Positions 8,347 through 18,480 of a DNA stretch of 64,000 nt are shown one piece after another (the first letter of the stretch is position 1; each line of letters opens with the position of its first letter). A model generated the notes under the pieces. It ran no database searches. It was not told where the DNA came from and was given only the letters and a program-made list of their open reading frames with translations. Made by a program: the position numbers and the translations under genes. The stretch is taken from the NCBI GenBank assembly GCA_024280775.1, contig JAJRPM010000008.1, positions 113,108-177,107 on the forward strand, written 5' to 3'. The DNA comes from Candidatus Zixiibacteriota bacterium. Its GTDB lineage: Bacteria; Zixibacteria; MSB-5A5; GN15; JACZUZ01.

Positions 8347-8463
8347 GTCATTGCGAGGAATCAGATGCAAAGCATCTGACGACGCGGCAATCTCGTCTAT
8401 TCAAAGCCGGTCTAACGTTCAAACCAGATTGCCGCACTTTGCTCGCATAGACAACAATGCGAC
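8347..8463. repeat. Inverted pair of a dispersed REP-like repeat
   Basis: The left copy (8347-8396) reads GTCATTGCGAG ... GCGGCAATCTCG, with an internal CAGATGC-aaa-GCATCTG hairpin. The right copy (8426-8463) is the reverse complement of a similar element (AGATTGCCGC ... CTCGCA ... CAATGCGAC). The two are about 30 bases apart, an arrangement like REPINs. A third copy is at 36583-36614. Confidence 0.6.
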
Positions 8464-8510
8464 ACTAAGGCGCTTACAGGAAGAAAACAAATAACTTAGA
8501 GAGAAAACCC

Positions 8511-8687
8511 ATGGCGTTGAAAATGAAAAAAGAATGCGAGCGCTGTCACATTGAACTACAGTCTTCTTCGGAGGCATTCATCTGTACACATGAATGCACC
8601 TTTTGTCCGAACTGCACAGGCATGATGGGCGCCACCTGCCCGAATTGTGGTGGTGAATTGGTGAAGCGCCCTAGAAGCAAAGAATGA
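8511..8687 (+). CDS. DUF1272 zinc-ribbon-like small protein
   Basis: A 58-residue protein starting MALKMKKECERCHIEL. Eight cysteines are arranged as ECERC, ICTHEC, FCPNC and CPNCGGEL, matching the DUF1272 family, whose members share the same start and the ECTFCPxC core. It should bind one or two structural zinc ions; no function is established. The start is the only sensible ATG, with a weak purine-rich AGAGAG upstream. It is a stand-alone gene following the repeat pair. Confidence 0.8.
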   Translation: MALKMKKECERCHIELQSSSEAFICTHECTFCPNCTGMMGATCPNCGGELVKRPRSKE

Positions 8688-8767
8688 GTCAACGGGCGAA
8701 CATCATCAGTAACTCAATGGCAGACACCATTTCTAGCATATACTAGAAATGGTCTAAACCGTATTCT

Positions 8768-11656
8768 CTATAACGCCAACGCAAACTTCTCCGCTCGTCT
8801 TTTCTTGCCGGCTCCATTCTCCGCGTGTGTCTTGAGAATATCGCGTAAGAAGGCGCCTGTGTAGCTTCCTCGGGTATTGGCTACTTCTTCGGGTGTGCCA
8901 CTCGCTACTATTCGGCCGCCCTCGTCTCCGCCCTCGGGGCCCAAGTCCAGCACATAGTCCGCGGTTTTTACCACATCGAGATTGTGCTCTATCACCACTA
9001 CTGTGTTGCCCCGCTCCACCAACTCATGCAGGACATTTAGCAACAAGCGAATGTCTTCAAAATGTAAGCCGGTGGTTGGTTCATCAAGGATATACATTGT
9101 GCGGCCAGTTGAAGTCTTCGATAGCTCAGTTGAGAGTTTTATTCGTTGCGCCTCACCGCCGGAGAGCGTTGTCGCTTGCTGGCCGAGATGAATATATCCC
9201 AAACCAACAGCCTTAAGAGTCATCAGCTTCTTCTTAATCCGCGGCACATTGATGAAGAACAACAGAGCCTCATCAACTGTCATATCCAACACATCGGCAA
9301 TTGATTTGCCTTTGTACAGAACATCCAATGTCTCACGATTGAAGCGCTTGCCTTTGCAAACTTCACAAGGGATATAAACATCAGGCAGGAAATGCATTTC
9401 TATCTTGATGATTCCATCACCCTGACAGGCCTCACAGCGCCCGCCTTTGACATTGAACGAGAATCTCCCGGGCTTATAGCCGCGCACTTTTGATTCCATC
9501 AAAGTAGAGAACAAGTCACGAACAAAAGTGAAAACACCGGTATAGGTAGCAGGGTTAGAACGCGGCGTGCGTCCAATTGGTGACTGGTCTATATCAATCA
9601 CTTTATCGATATGTTCAGTTCCGGTTATTTGTTCATAGGGAAGCGCGGCTTTCAGTGATGAATAGAATTGTCGCGCCAGGATGCGATAGAGTGTTTCGTT
9701 TATCAAGGTAGACTTGCCGGAACCGGAAACTCCGGTAACTGCTACGAAACATCCCAAAGGAATTTCAGCGCGAACACTATGGAGGTTGTTGCCGGTAGCG
9801 CCTGTCAGCCTGATTTTCTCTCCACTTCCCTTGCGGCGCACAGTCGGAACTGGAATTTGTTTCTTGCCGGAAAGGTATTGTCCGGTGACAGATTTACGTG
9901 AACGCATTATTTGCGCGGGAGTTCCCTCAGCGACAATGTGGCCGCCGTGAATCCCGGCGCCCGGACCGAGGTCCAACACATGATCCGCGGCGCGGATTGT
10001 CTCTGCGTCATGCTCAACTACTATCACGGTATTCCCCAAATCACGTAACTGCAATAAGGTTTGTAACAATCTCTGATTGTCACGTTGATGCAAACCAATC
10101 GATGGTTCATCGAGCACATATAAAACGCCGACAAGTCGTGAACCGATTTGCGTCGCCAGTCGAATCCGCTGGGCCTCACCGCCAGAGAGTGTTGCAGTTC
10201 CGCGCTCTAGTGTCAGATAGTCCAGGCCTACGTCATTGAGGAATGACAGGCGCTCACGAATCTCTTTGAGAATCTGTTTGGCGATTGTGGTTTGGCGTTT
10301 GTTCAACTTGATACCCTTGAAGAACGCATCTGCATTCCTGATTGACATACTGGTAATGTCACGGATGTTTTTCTTATCAACCAAAACCGCCAGCGCTTCG
10401 GGTTTTAGTCGCGCTCCCTCGCACTCCGGGCAAGGCATTATAGTCATAAAGCGCTCCAGCCAGGTGCGGACAAAGGAGCTGTCGGTTTGTTTGTGGCGGC
10501 GACTCAAATGCGGAATCACACCCTCGAAAACTGCCGTGTATGAGCCGGAGCCATTGCCTTTGGAGCGGACATATTTGAAGCGCATCTCTTCATCGCCTGA
10601 GCCATAGAGAATTACTTTTTGGATTTTCTTGGGAAGTTTATCAAATGCTTTGGAGAGTTTGAACCCATAGTGATCGGCGACTCCCAGCAAGAGAAACCGA
10701 TAGTGATTGGCCATATCAGCCCCCCAGGGAGCGATTGCTCCCTCGGTGATAGACAGTGACGGATCAGGTATGATACGACTCTCGTTGAATTCCATTTGCG
10801 AACCCAACCCCGAACATCCCGGGCAGGCGCCGAATGGCGAATTGAACGAAAACAAGCGCGGTGTGGCCTCTTCATAGCTAATGCCACAATGCAAACAAGC
10901 AAAACTCTCGGAAAACAAATGATCGTTGCCGTCGATGTTAATCAAACATGACCCGCCACCGGTGGTGAGAGCTGTTTCAATTGAATCGGCAAGACGACGT
11001 TTGACTTTGTCTTTGACAACCAGTCTGTCGACCACCGCTTCGATTGTGTGCTTCTTTTTCTTGTTGAGTTTGATGTCGTTGATTTCTTCCAGCGAAACAA
11101 TATCGCCGTTGATACGAAACCGCACAAACCCGTCAGTGAGCGCCTCTTCGAGAATATCCTTATGCTCACCTTTTTTGCCGACAATCAACGGCGCCAGCAC
11201 AATCATTCGTGACCCTTCAGGAAACGCCAGCGCCGCATCGACAATCTGTTGAACAGTCTGACGACTAACTAATTTGCCACACTTTACACAATGTGGAACT
11301 CCAATGCGCGCAAAGAGCAACCGCAAATAATCATAAACCTCGGTCATAGTTCCAACAGTAGAGCGAGGATTCTTAGAGGCGCCTTTTTGTTCAATTGAAA
11401 TCGCCGGGGAGAGTCCTTCGATGAAATCCACATCCGGCTTTTCCATCAGCCCCAAAAACTGCCTCGCATAGGCCGAGAGAGATTCGACATAGCGCCGTTG
11501 TCCTTCGGCGTAGATTGTATCGAACGCCAGCGATGATTTGCCGGAGCCGGAGAGTCCGGTGATGACCGTGAATTTGTTACGCGGGATTTCTACATCAAGG
11601 TTCGCAAGGTTGTGTTCCCTCGCGCCCTTTATCCAAAGTATATCTTTTTGAGCCAA
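8768..11656 (-). CDS. uvrA: Excinuclease ABC subunit A
   Basis: A 962-residue UvrA, the damage-recognition ATPase of nucleotide excision repair, acting as a dimer with UvrB. Two ABC ATPase modules are seen: Walker [11 protein letters not shown] near residue 33 and [11 protein letters not shown] in the C-terminal half, each paired with an LSGGEAQRI signature and [16 protein letters not shown] Walker B motifs. Zinc modules are intact (CLHCG...CPGC, and CEAC...CEVC). The usual length is about 940 residues; the excess is mostly a C-terminal tail. It is transcribed alone on the minus strand. Confidence 0.97.
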   Translation of the reverse strand: MAQKDILWIKGAREHNLANLDVEIPRNKFTVITGLSGSGKSSLAFDTIYAEGQRRYVESLSAYARQFLGLMEKPDVDFIEGLSPAISIEQKGASKNPRSTVGTMTEVYDYLRLLFARIGVPHCVKCGKLVSRQTVQQIVDAALAFPEGSRMIVLAPLIVGKKGEHKDILEEALTDGFVRFRINGDIVSLEEINDIKLNKKKKHTIEAVVDRLVVKDKVKRRLADSIETALTTGGGSCLINIDGNDHLFSESFACLHCGISYEEATPRLFSFNSPFGACPGCSGLGSQMEFNESRIIPDPSLSITEGAIAPWGADMANHYRFLLLGVADHYGFKLSKAFDKLPKKIQKVILYGSGDEEMRFKYVRSKGNGSGSYTAVFEGVIPHLSRRHKQTDSSFVRTWLERFMTIMPCPECEGARLKPEALAVLVDKKNIRDITSMSIRNADAFFKGIKLNKRQTTIAKQILKEIRERLSFLNDVGLDYLTLERGTATLSGGEAQRIRLATQIGSRLVGVLYVLDEPSIGLHQRDNQRLLQTLLQLRDLGNTVIVVEHDAETIRAADHVLDLGPGAGIHGGHIVAEGTPAQIMRSRKSVTGQYLSGKKQIPVPTVRRKGSGEKIRLTGATGNNLHSVRAEIPLGCFVAVTGVSGSGKSTLINETLYRILARQFYSSLKAALPYEQITGTEHIDKVIDIDQSPIGRTPRSNPATYTGVFTFVRDLFSTLMESKVRGYKPGRFSFNVKGGRCEACQGDGIIKIEMHFLPDVYIPCEVCKGKRFNRETLDVLYKGKSIADVLDMTVDEALLFFINVPRIKKKLMTLKAVGLGYIHLGQQATTLSGGEAQRIKLSTELSKTSTGRTMYILDEPTTGLHFEDIRLLLNVLHELVERGNTVVVIEHNLDVVKTADYVLDLGPEGGDEGGRIVASGTPEEVANTRGSYTGAFLRDILKTHAENGAGKKRRAEKFALAL

Positions 11657-11852
11657 TTCTTGTACCTGGAAATATGTGAATCGTTAGTTTTCTCTACACT
11701 TAGTGTTCTCTACACCTGGTTCCGCTATCACAATTGGATTGCGGCGAACCCATAGTATAGCCCACACTACCCAAACTACCAAGAGATTGACACCTGCAAA
11801 CCCTATCAATTCATCACATTTCAAAAAGCAGCGCTGATGCGAGGCCGGATGC

Positions 11853-13214
11853 TCATCTTAAGCGCCTTCGAAAGCTCATAGCTTTTTCGTAACCCCAGAG
11901 AAAACTCACGCTCAACAGAGGCGCCCAGGCAACTTGGCCAGGTAGGAATATCCGTGATCCCTGCCAAAAGGTAGCTCCGGTGATAAGCCCTAGATAAGCA
12001 TAGAGTACGACCAGGAATACGCCGGCAAATGTCTTCCCGCGCATCATCAGAACAGCTCCCCCAAACAGAATCAGCCAAAACACTGGCGTTCCCAATCCCG
12101 TGGCGAGTTTCTTGGTATAGAAAAACCAAAGAGGGTTCAATTGTGGTGTTTGTTCATATTGTAGCCTACTGTCCTTGGTCATATTGACCCATACATTGTG
12201 CAGGTAACCGCTTAGCATCCTAGCCGGATATTTCATAACCGTATCCCGCACTACACTAATGTCGAATTGATGTCGCTGGCTCAGGGATGGAGTTTTCGTT
12301 CCGAAGCGATTGTGCATTTGCTCATCCCAGATTTTTCTGCGGCGGTTGATTTCGTCTTCCTCATATGTACCAGATACAGCGGCGGCCAGCCAATAACGCT
12401 TCGCCGCGCGAGTGCCGGTTTCCGAAATTGTGAAGATACCATGTTTAACGTAATTACGAATCGGCCAGCTCAGAATCAATGACAGCGCCAATAGCGTTCC
12501 GAATAATGGCATCATAAGGGTGATTCCCGCTTTGCGGCGGATTTTCTGGTAGATCGCATAGAGGACCAATATCCCAAAAAGAACGATTGGATAGAATTGT
12601 CCCACAGACCTCACCATCGCCGCGCAAAAGGCAAAGGCGGCAAAAATGAAATAATGTCCAATAGTTTTCGCGCGTAGCGCATCAAGAAAAGTAATTAGTG
12701 TCAGCAAAGTGAAAAATATGAACCATGTCTCAGTGTATAGAGTGCAACTGAGGGTTATAGCTGTCAGAGAAAACGCATGAAAATATCCAGCCAAAAGACC
12801 AATGCTCTTTTTGAGTCCAAGCCGCGAGCACATGACACTTATCAGGACACAGTTCAGAGCCGCAATCACCAGTTGCAATGCCAAATGCCCCCAGGCGTTC
12901 CATCCGACAATCAGCCCCCACACATACAGGATGTATCCATAACCTGGCCCCACAAGTACCAAGCTATTCTCCAAGTCCGGACTGCCTGATGCGAACCACC
13001 AAGCTACATCGCGGAAAAACAGAGTATCAGAAAAACGCACCCAGTACTGCTCCGAGCTATAGTTCTCAGCTACGAAAAACAGGTAGACTATTCGTACAAT
13101 CAAAGCGACAAGAAATAGCGATAATTTGCTGGCCGGGAAAGCAAAATCGACAGAGCTTAGCTTAGTTGAGAGCTTTGAAAAACTAAACGATTGCTTGAGG
13201 TTGCTCTTTGGCAT
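11853..13214 (-). CDS. Polytopic membrane protein, GT-C glycosyltransferase-like
   Basis: A 453-residue integral membrane protein with about 9-11 hydrophobic segments. The first large loop contains acidic and aromatic residues (SDTLFFRDVAWWFASG), as in GT-C glycosyltransferases of the PMT/ArnT type, which use polyprenyl-phosphate sugars at the outer face of the inner membrane. A soluble stretch of about 80 residues (270-350) lies between helices. Family membership is inferred from architecture; there is no sequence signature that fixes the sugar or acceptor. It is a single-gene unit divergent from gyrA. Confidence 0.55.
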   Translation of the reverse strand: MPKSNLKQSFSFSKLSTKLSSVDFAFPASKLSLFLVALIVRIVYLFFVAENYSSEQYWVRFSDTLFFRDVAWWFASGSPDLENSLVLVGPGYGYILYVWGLIVGWNAWGHLALQLVIAALNCVLISVMCSRLGLKKSIGLLAGYFHAFSLTAITLSCTLYTETWFIFFTLLTLITFLDALRAKTIGHYFIFAAFAFCAAMVRSVGQFYPIVLFGILVLYAIYQKIRRKAGITLMMPLFGTLLALSLILSWPIRNYVKHGIFTISETGTRAAKRYWLAAAVSGTYEEDEINRRRKIWDEQMHNRFGTKTPSLSQRHQFDISVVRDTVMKYPARMLSGYLHNVWVNMTKDSRLQYEQTPQLNPLWFFYTKKLATGLGTPVFWLILFGGAVLMMRGKTFAGVFLVVLYAYLGLITGATFWQGSRIFLPGQVAWAPLLSVSFLWGYEKAMSFRRRLR

Positions 13215-13401
13215 AATGTGATACGGTCTAATGAGTTAGTGAGGTGTCAGTTAGTGGTTAAGAGTCGGGTTACGTTTGTGTTTTTGCCTTCAAATTTGTA
13301 TCTTCATCAGGTTCCGATTACGTATCTGAACTATTTGCAATAGAGCAATAAAGCGACTGCATTCACGAGAAATACAATACTCCATTTAGGATATCCATTC
13401 A

Positions 13402-15831
13402 ATGGCAATCGAAAGACAAAATATCATTCCTGTGCTCCTCGAAGAGGAGATGAAGAATTCCTATCTCGACTATTCGATGTCGGTGATAACTAACCGCGCC
13501 CTTCCGGATGTGCGCGACGGACTAAAGCCCTCGAATCGCAGGATTCTGGTGGCTATGAACGACCTTAACCTGGCCCCCGGCAAAGGTTTTAGAAAATGCG
13601 CCAAAATCGCCGGTGACACTTCCGGTAACTACCATCCGCATGGCGAACAGGTCATTTATCCGACCTTGGTGCGCATGGCGCAGGATTTCAATATGCGCTA
13701 TCCGCTTATCGACGGCCAGGGAAACTTCGGCTCAGTCGACGGTGATTCCGCCGCGGCTATGCGATATACCGAAGCGCGCCTGACTCCAATCGCGATGGAA
13801 ATGCTCGCGGATATGGAAAAAGAAACTGTCTTGATGATGGACAACTACGACGGCAATATGACTGAGCCGCGAGTTCTACCGGGGCGATTTCCGAATCTGA
13901 TATGCAATGGAGCAACAGGTATCGCTGTCGGTATGGCGACTTCTATGCCGCCGCATAACTTACGTGAAGTTGCTGACGCTATCGTAGCCCTTATTGACGA
14001 CCCGAAAGCCGATAATGCGGCGCTGATGCAACATATAGAGGGTCCGGATTTCCCTACCGGTGGCAAAATTATGGGCCGTCAGGGGATTGTCGAAGCATAC
14101 ACTACCGGACGTGGTCGGGTAAAAGTACGCGCCAGGGCAAGAATCGAAATCGACAAACGCAGTCGAGAAGCGATTATTGTTGATGAAATTCCATATCAGG
14201 TCAACAAGTCCAACCTGCTGGAGAGAATTGCACATTTAGTTCGTGACAAACAAATCGACGGTATCTCTGATTTGCGCGATGAATCCGATAGAGACGGAAT
14301 GCGCATTGTCATCGAAATTAAGCGCGATTCGCAAGCCGACATCGTTCTCAATCAGCTCTTCAAGAAAACTAACCTGCAGACAACCTTCTCAATCCAGTTT
14401 CTCTCGTTGGTCTCAGGTATTCCGCGCACTTTGCAACTTACTGAGATGGTGCAGGAGTTCATTGACCATCGCCATGTAATAGTCGTCAAACGCACCGAGT
14501 ATGACCTGCGCAAAGCTGAAGAGCGCGCTCACATTCTTGAGGGCTACAAAATTGCCCTTGATAATATCGATGCGGTTATCAAGCTAATTCGCGCCTCAAA
14601 AGATACACCGACTGCGCGCGCCGGGTTGATGAGCGATTTCAAGCTTTCGGAAATACAGGCCAATGCAATTCTTGAGATGCGTCTCGCGCGTCTAACCGGG
14701 CTTGAGCGTCAGAAAATTGAGGAAGAATACCTCGGCCTTCTCAAGACTATTGAAACTCTGCGTGGCATTCTGGCCTCCAAAGCCAAACGCATGAAAATCA
14801 TTCGTGACGAAACACTTGAGCTCAAGGAAAAGTTTGGCGATGAGCGCCGGACTATCATTGGTGATGACGCCGATGACCTCTCAGTTGAGGATTTGATTGT
14901 CGATGAGGATATGGTTATCACCATCTCCCACGCCGGCTATGCCAAACGTCTCTCCACCTCGCAATATCGCAAACAAAGACGCGGTGGCAAAGGTGTGATT
15001 GGCTCTACCACACGCGACGAAGACTTCACCGAACATCTCTTTATCGCCACCACTCACGAATACATCCTGTTCTTCACCGACAAAGGCCGCTGCTACTGGC
15101 TGAAAGTGCATGAAATCCCCAGCGGTGGAAAACTCGCCAAAGGCAAACCAGTTATTCAATTGATAGGTATCGAAAAAGGCGAAAGCGTAACTGCCTTCAC
15201 CAGAGTCAAATCCTTCGACGCTGATAGATTCTTAGTGATGGCAACTTCGCAGGGAGCGGTTAAGCGTGTGTCACTCGAGGCATTCTCTCGTCCGCGCAAG
15301 GCTGGTGTTAACGCCATGAACCTGCCGAAAGACGACACGCTAATCGATGTGGCAATCTCCGACGGAACCTATGAGGTAGTTCTGGCCTCACGCAAAGGGC
15401 AGGCGATTCGATTCCCTGAAGAGAAAGTGCGCTCAATGGGCCGCACGGCCTATGGTGTGCGAGGAATCGCTTTGGCTGATTCGGATTATCTAGTCGGCAT
15501 GGTGGTAGTCAAGCGCCACAGCACATTGCTGGTCGTAACCGAAAACGGCTACGGTAAGCGCTCGCCAATTGATGATTACCGTATCACCAATCGCGGCGGT
15601 AAAGGCATCATCAATGTCAAAACCACCGACCGCAACGGTGAGGTAGTGACAATCAAAGAAGTAGTCGACAGCGATGACCTAATCCTGATGACCAAGAGCG
15701 GCATAGCCAACCGAATTTCAGTCTCCGATATAAAAACCATAGGCCGCAACACCCAGGGCGTAAGGTTCATGAAACTGAAAGAGGACGACAAGGTGATCGA
15801 CGTGGCGCGAGTGGTGAAAGAGGAAGAGTAG
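13402..15831 (+). CDS. gyrA: DNA gyrase subunit A
   Basis: An 809-residue type IIA topoisomerase A subunit. The winged-helix domain carries catalytic Y122 (AAMRYTEAR), and the C-terminal beta-pinwheel has the GyrA box QRRGGKG, which supports gyrase rather than topoisomerase IV. The helix that binds quinolones reads [11 protein letters not shown], so positions matching E. coli D82/S83/D87 are E82/Q83/P87 with identical numbering. The surrounding [12 protein letters not shown] form is known from Planctomycetes and Chlamydiae-like gyrases. gyrB is not in this window. A REP hairpin with a T-run at 15906-15928 probably serves as its terminator. Confidence 0.95.
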   Translation: MAIERQNIIPVLLEEEMKNSYLDYSMSVITNRALPDVRDGLKPSNRRILVAMNDLNLAPGKGFRKCAKIAGDTSGNYHPHGEQVIYPTLVRMAQDFNMRYPLIDGQGNFGSVDGDSAAAMRYTEARLTPIAMEMLADMEKETVLMMDNYDGNMTEPRVLPGRFPNLICNGATGIAVGMATSMPPHNLREVADAIVALIDDPKADNAALMQHIEGPDFPTGGKIMGRQGIVEAYTTGRGRVKVRARARIEIDKRSREAIIVDEIPYQVNKSNLLERIAHLVRDKQIDGISDLRDESDRDGMRIVIEIKRDSQADIVLNQLFKKTNLQTTFSIQFLSLVSGIPRTLQLTEMVQEFIDHRHVIVVKRTEYDLRKAEERAHILEGYKIALDNIDAVIKLIRASKDTPTARAGLMSDFKLSEIQANAILEMRLARLTGLERQKIEEEYLGLLKTIETLRGILASKAKRMKIIRDETLELKEKFGDERRTIIGDDADDLSVEDLIVDEDMVITISHAGYAKRLSTSQYRKQRRGGKGVIGSTTRDEDFTEHLFIATTHEYILFFTDKGRCYWLKVHEIPSGGKLAKGKPVIQLIGIEKGESVTAFTRVKSFDADRFLVMATSQGAVKRVSLEAFSRPRKAGVNAMNLPKDDTLIDVAISDGTYEVVLASRKGQAIRFPEEKVRSMGRTAYGVRGIALADSDYLVGMVVVKRHSTLLVVTENGYGKRSPIDDYRITNRGGKGIINVKTTDRNGEVVTIKEVVDSDDLILMTKSGIANRISVSDIKTIGRNTQGVRFMKLKEDDKVIDVARVVKEEE

Positions 15832-15905
15832 GGGGAGTAAGGCGAGTGTAGCCCGACGATAGGTACTCGTTCCTTGAAATGTGCATCTCCGAATACAGTC
15901 GTAGT

Positions 15906-15928
15906 GGCGGGGCTTGCCCCGCCTTTTT
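15906..15928 (+). terminator. REP hairpin followed by T5, likely gyrA terminator
   Basis: An 8-bp perfect GC stem with a TT loop, followed directly by TTTTT, 75 bases after the gyrA stop. It doubles as the left REP of the RAYT unit. Confidence 0.6.
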
Positions 15929-15945
15929 GTCGTCAAGGTGACGTC

Positions 15946-16431
15946 ATGATTCTAAAGAAACGCAAGAACATCCGACTGACTGAATTCGACTATTCAACTG
16001 CAGGAGCCTATTTTGTCACAGTTTGTGTTTTCGAAGGCAAGATTTTGCTAGGCTCTGTTAGTACAGATTCGGATACCGCCAATATTCAGCAAACCGACAT
16101 TGGCAGGATAGTATCACAGTCCTGGGAAGAGTTACCTGATAGGTTCCCGAATATTACACTTGACGAATTCATAGTGATGCCTGATCACATTCATGGAATA
16201 CTGACTATCAATTCCTGCATCGCAGCAAACGCTAGCAATGCGAAACTAGGTGACATAATTGGCGCATTTAAGTCGCTGTCAACACTTAGTGTCAACAGAT
16301 TGCTTCAACGTAGCGGGTCTCTATGGCAAAGAAGCTATTATGATAGAGTCATTCGCAACGAAAAGGAACTCCATGAAATTCGCAAATACATTCGGGAAAA
16401 CCCACTGCGATTGTCATTGCGTCAGGATTAG
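15946..16431 (+). CDS. REP-associated tyrosine transposase (RAYT, Y1/HUH family)
   Basis: A 161-residue single-domain Y1 transposase. It starts MILKKRKNIRLTEFDYSTAG, the typical RAYT N-terminus, and has the HUH-type motif MPDHIHG (H81, H83) and the candidate nucleophile tyrosines at 131/132 in SYYDRVIRNEKEL, followed by YIRENP. The start at 15946 (AAGGTG upstream) keeps the REP palindrome outside the coding region. RAYTs nick single-stranded REP hairpins and are thought to mobilise non-autonomous REPs. The gene appears intact. It lies between gyrA and a glycosyltransferase without disrupting either. Confidence 0.88.
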   Translation: MILKKRKNIRLTEFDYSTAGAYFVTVCVFEGKILLGSVSTDSDTANIQQTDIGRIVSQSWEELPDRFPNITLDEFIVMPDHIHGILTINSCIAANASNAKLGDIIGAFKSLSTLSVNRLLQRSGSLWQRSYYDRVIRNEKELHEIRKYIRENPLRLSLRQD

Positions 16432-16517
16432 CGCTACACAGCTAATATCGAGACAAGGCGCCCCAAGGGACGCCACTACGACTCTAACATAGCGTCAATC
16501 ATTGATTCTAGTTCCAC

Positions 16518-17591
16518 ATGCGCATCGCCCTTATTCATAATCAATTCATTCGCTCAGGCGGGATGGAGCGGTATCTTTTTGATTTGGTTAACGGGTTTGC
16601 TGGCGCCGGGCATCAGGTGACGGTGATTTGCTACAAGGTCGATGACCCCGCGCCGCTTTCGGATAAGTGTGAGGTGATTCGGCATGACTTTTCAATGATT
16701 CCAAAACCTGTGCGACGGCATTTCTTTGACCGTGCGGTGCGTAAGACTTTGCGAGAGCAGAGTTTTGATCTGACAATTGCATTACCTGAGATTCAAAATG
16801 CAGACCTGGCGATTTGCGGCGGGACACACCAAGCGTTCTTATCATATCTCAAACTCCAGCCAAGTCGTCTGGATAAAGCGCAAGTCAAACTCGAGACAAA
16901 GTCCTATAACTCTGCCGGTGTAGTAGTTGCGCATTCGCCAATGCTGAAAGATGAGTTACAGCGCCTTTATGGAATTCCCGAGTCCCAAGTAAAAGTGGTT
17001 CTGCCGCCAACTGACAACCAGTCTGTTCAGCGAGTCACACAACAACAGCGCGAAGAATACAAGCGCCGCTTTGAGATAAAGGAAAATGTAACGACCGTAC
17101 TGCTATGCTCAACCGGACATCAGCGCAAAGGACTCGGCCCTCTTATGCAAGCCCTGAAGTTGCTACCAACTAACGAATTTGAATTGCTGATTGCCGGTAG
17201 CAAAGTCGATGAACTCACAAAGCCAGGCGCTCCGGCCAATGTTCAGGCCTTGGGCTATGTTAGTGACATGGCAGACCTTTACAACGCTGTGGACATAACG
17301 GCTTTGCCGGCTTTGTATGAGCCGTTTGGACTAGTCATAGTCGAGTCATTACAATGCGGCACGCCGGTATTGCTTTCAAATGCTGTCGGCTCCAAGACTT
17401 TGGTGTCAGACAACGACGGTGTGATTCTCAAAAAAGTTTCACCGCAATCGATCGCCGAAGGACTTCGGGACTTGCGCGATAATCCAAGAACCGTGACGGA
17501 AGATTTCGCAAACACACATAGACTGACAATCGACGCGCATATTCAAACACTCTTGGACTTACATCAGCGAGTAATAAAATCTCATGCTTAA
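16518..17591 (+). CDS. Glycosyltransferase family 4
   Basis: A 357-residue GT-B fold glycosyltransferase. The N-terminus (MRIALIHNQFIRSGGMERYLFDL) has the glycine-rich acceptor loop; the C-terminal GT4 domain has the EPFGLVIVESLQCGTPVL motif with the E-x7-E pair that binds the nucleotide-sugar donor, and the conserved AGSK/STGHQRKG phosphate-binding area. Members add sugars to lipid A core, glycolipids or polysaccharides; the substrate cannot be read. The stop overlaps the next gene by 8 bases, implying translational coupling with the GDPD gene. Confidence 0.85.
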   Translation: MRIALIHNQFIRSGGMERYLFDLVNGFAGAGHQVTVICYKVDDPAPLSDKCEVIRHDFSMIPKPVRRHFFDRAVRKTLREQSFDLTIALPEIQNADLAICGGTHQAFLSYLKLQPSRLDKAQVKLETKSYNSAGVVVAHSPMLKDELQRLYGIPESQVKVVLPPTDNQSVQRVTQQQREEYKRRFEIKENVTTVLLCSTGHQRKGLGPLMQALKLLPTNEFELLIAGSKVDELTKPGAPANVQALGYVSDMADLYNAVDITALPALYEPFGLVIVESLQCGTPVLLSNAVGSKTLVSDNDGVILKKVSPQSIAEGLRDLRDNPRTVTEDFANTHRLTIDAHIQTLLDLHQRVIKSHA

Positions 17592-18480
17592 GAAACTTGT
17601 CACAATCGTCATTTCGCTAGTATTATTAATAGTTGCCGTTGTTGGCGTGTTTGTGATTGCTGGAGGCGGGTTCGGTGATAAGCCGCCCCTGCCAATGCAA
17701 TTGCAAACCGCAAACCGTCCGGTGTTGATAGCGCATCGCGGCGCCACCGATGGTCAAGATGATGCCAGAGCCTACCCAATGGCTCCCGAGAACACTTTGC
17801 AAGCTTTCAAGAACGCGAAAGCGCGTAACTACCGCTGGATTGAACTCGATATTCAATACAGCGCTGACGGACAATTTATTGTGTTCCACGATAAATACGG
17901 CGGCTCCGAACTTCCGTATACCGGCACAATTGCAGAGTCAACAGTTGGTGAGCTACAGGCGCAAAAGCTAGTTGCAAACGGAGTGACAACCGAATACACT
18001 ATCCCGACATTGGATGGAGTAACCGCACATTTTGACACTACATTGTTTTACTATTTTGATATGAAGAAGTATGGCCACAACAGCAACATCAAACTAGCCG
18101 ATGACGTAGCCGAATACATAGTACAGCGAGGGTTACAGAACAATGTGTTTGTAGCGAGCCATCGTGTGACTTTCATTGCCTATTTGGAATTTGCTCATCC
18201 AGAAATAATAACAACCCTCGAAGGATTCAACAGGCAAATGGCAGAGCTACTGGGATACATGCCGCAAAACTTCAAACCTGATATGATAGCCGGTTATCAA
18301 TCAACCCTCGATGACGCACAAGTGAGTTTTCTGAGGGAGAGTGGCTGGATGCAACGCTATGTGACATTCCACGTCGACAGTCTGAATCTGAAGCAAACTC
18401 TTGACTGGGGTATTCAATACATAATGCTTGATGACGGGGAATACGTGGACTCGCTTTTGAAACTGCAAGGATTCAACTAG
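17584..18480 (+). CDS. Membrane-anchored glycerophosphodiester phosphodiesterase
   Basis: A 298-residue GDPD-family protein. One N-terminal membrane helix (residues 4-28) anchors it, probably facing the periplasm. The catalytic core shows H51-R52 (IAHRGA), APENT, metal ligands E87 and D89 (WIELDIQYSADG) and H102 (VFHDKYG). The family hydrolyses glycerophosphodiesters to glycerol-3-phosphate and an alcohol. The C-terminal half is divergent from UgpQ/GlpQ. It overlaps the upstream glycosyltransferase by 8 bases, suggesting a shared glycolipid pathway. Its stop codon shares CTAG with the convergent receptor gene. Confidence 0.85.
   Translation: MLKKLVTIVISLVLLIVAVVGVFVIAGGGFGDKPPLPMQLQTANRPVLIAHRGATDGQDDARAYPMAPENTLQAFKNAKARNYRWIELDIQYSADGQFIVFHDKYGGSELPYTGTIAESTVGELQAQKLVANGVTTEYTIPTLDGVTAHFDTTLFYYFDMKKYGHNSNIKLADDVAEYIVQRGLQNNVFVASHRVTFIAYLEFAHPEIITTLEGFNRQMAELLGYMPQNFKPDMIAGYQSTLDDAQVSFLRESGWMQRYVTFHVDSLNLKQTLDWGIQYIMLDDGEYVDSLLKLQGFN

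Larger units (their letters stand above)
15897..16483 (+). mobile_element. REP-framed RAYT transposase unit
   Basis: A 13-base perfect inverted repeat, AGTCGTAGTGGCG at 15897-15909 and its complement at 16471-16483, frames the transposase gene. Each end also contains a hairpin: GGCGGGGC-TT-GCCCCGCC (15906-15923) and GGCGCCCC-AA-GGGACGCC (16457-16474, one mismatch). The arms agree over about 30 bases in total. This is the expected layout of a RAYT gene between inverted REP sequences. Confidence 0.75.
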
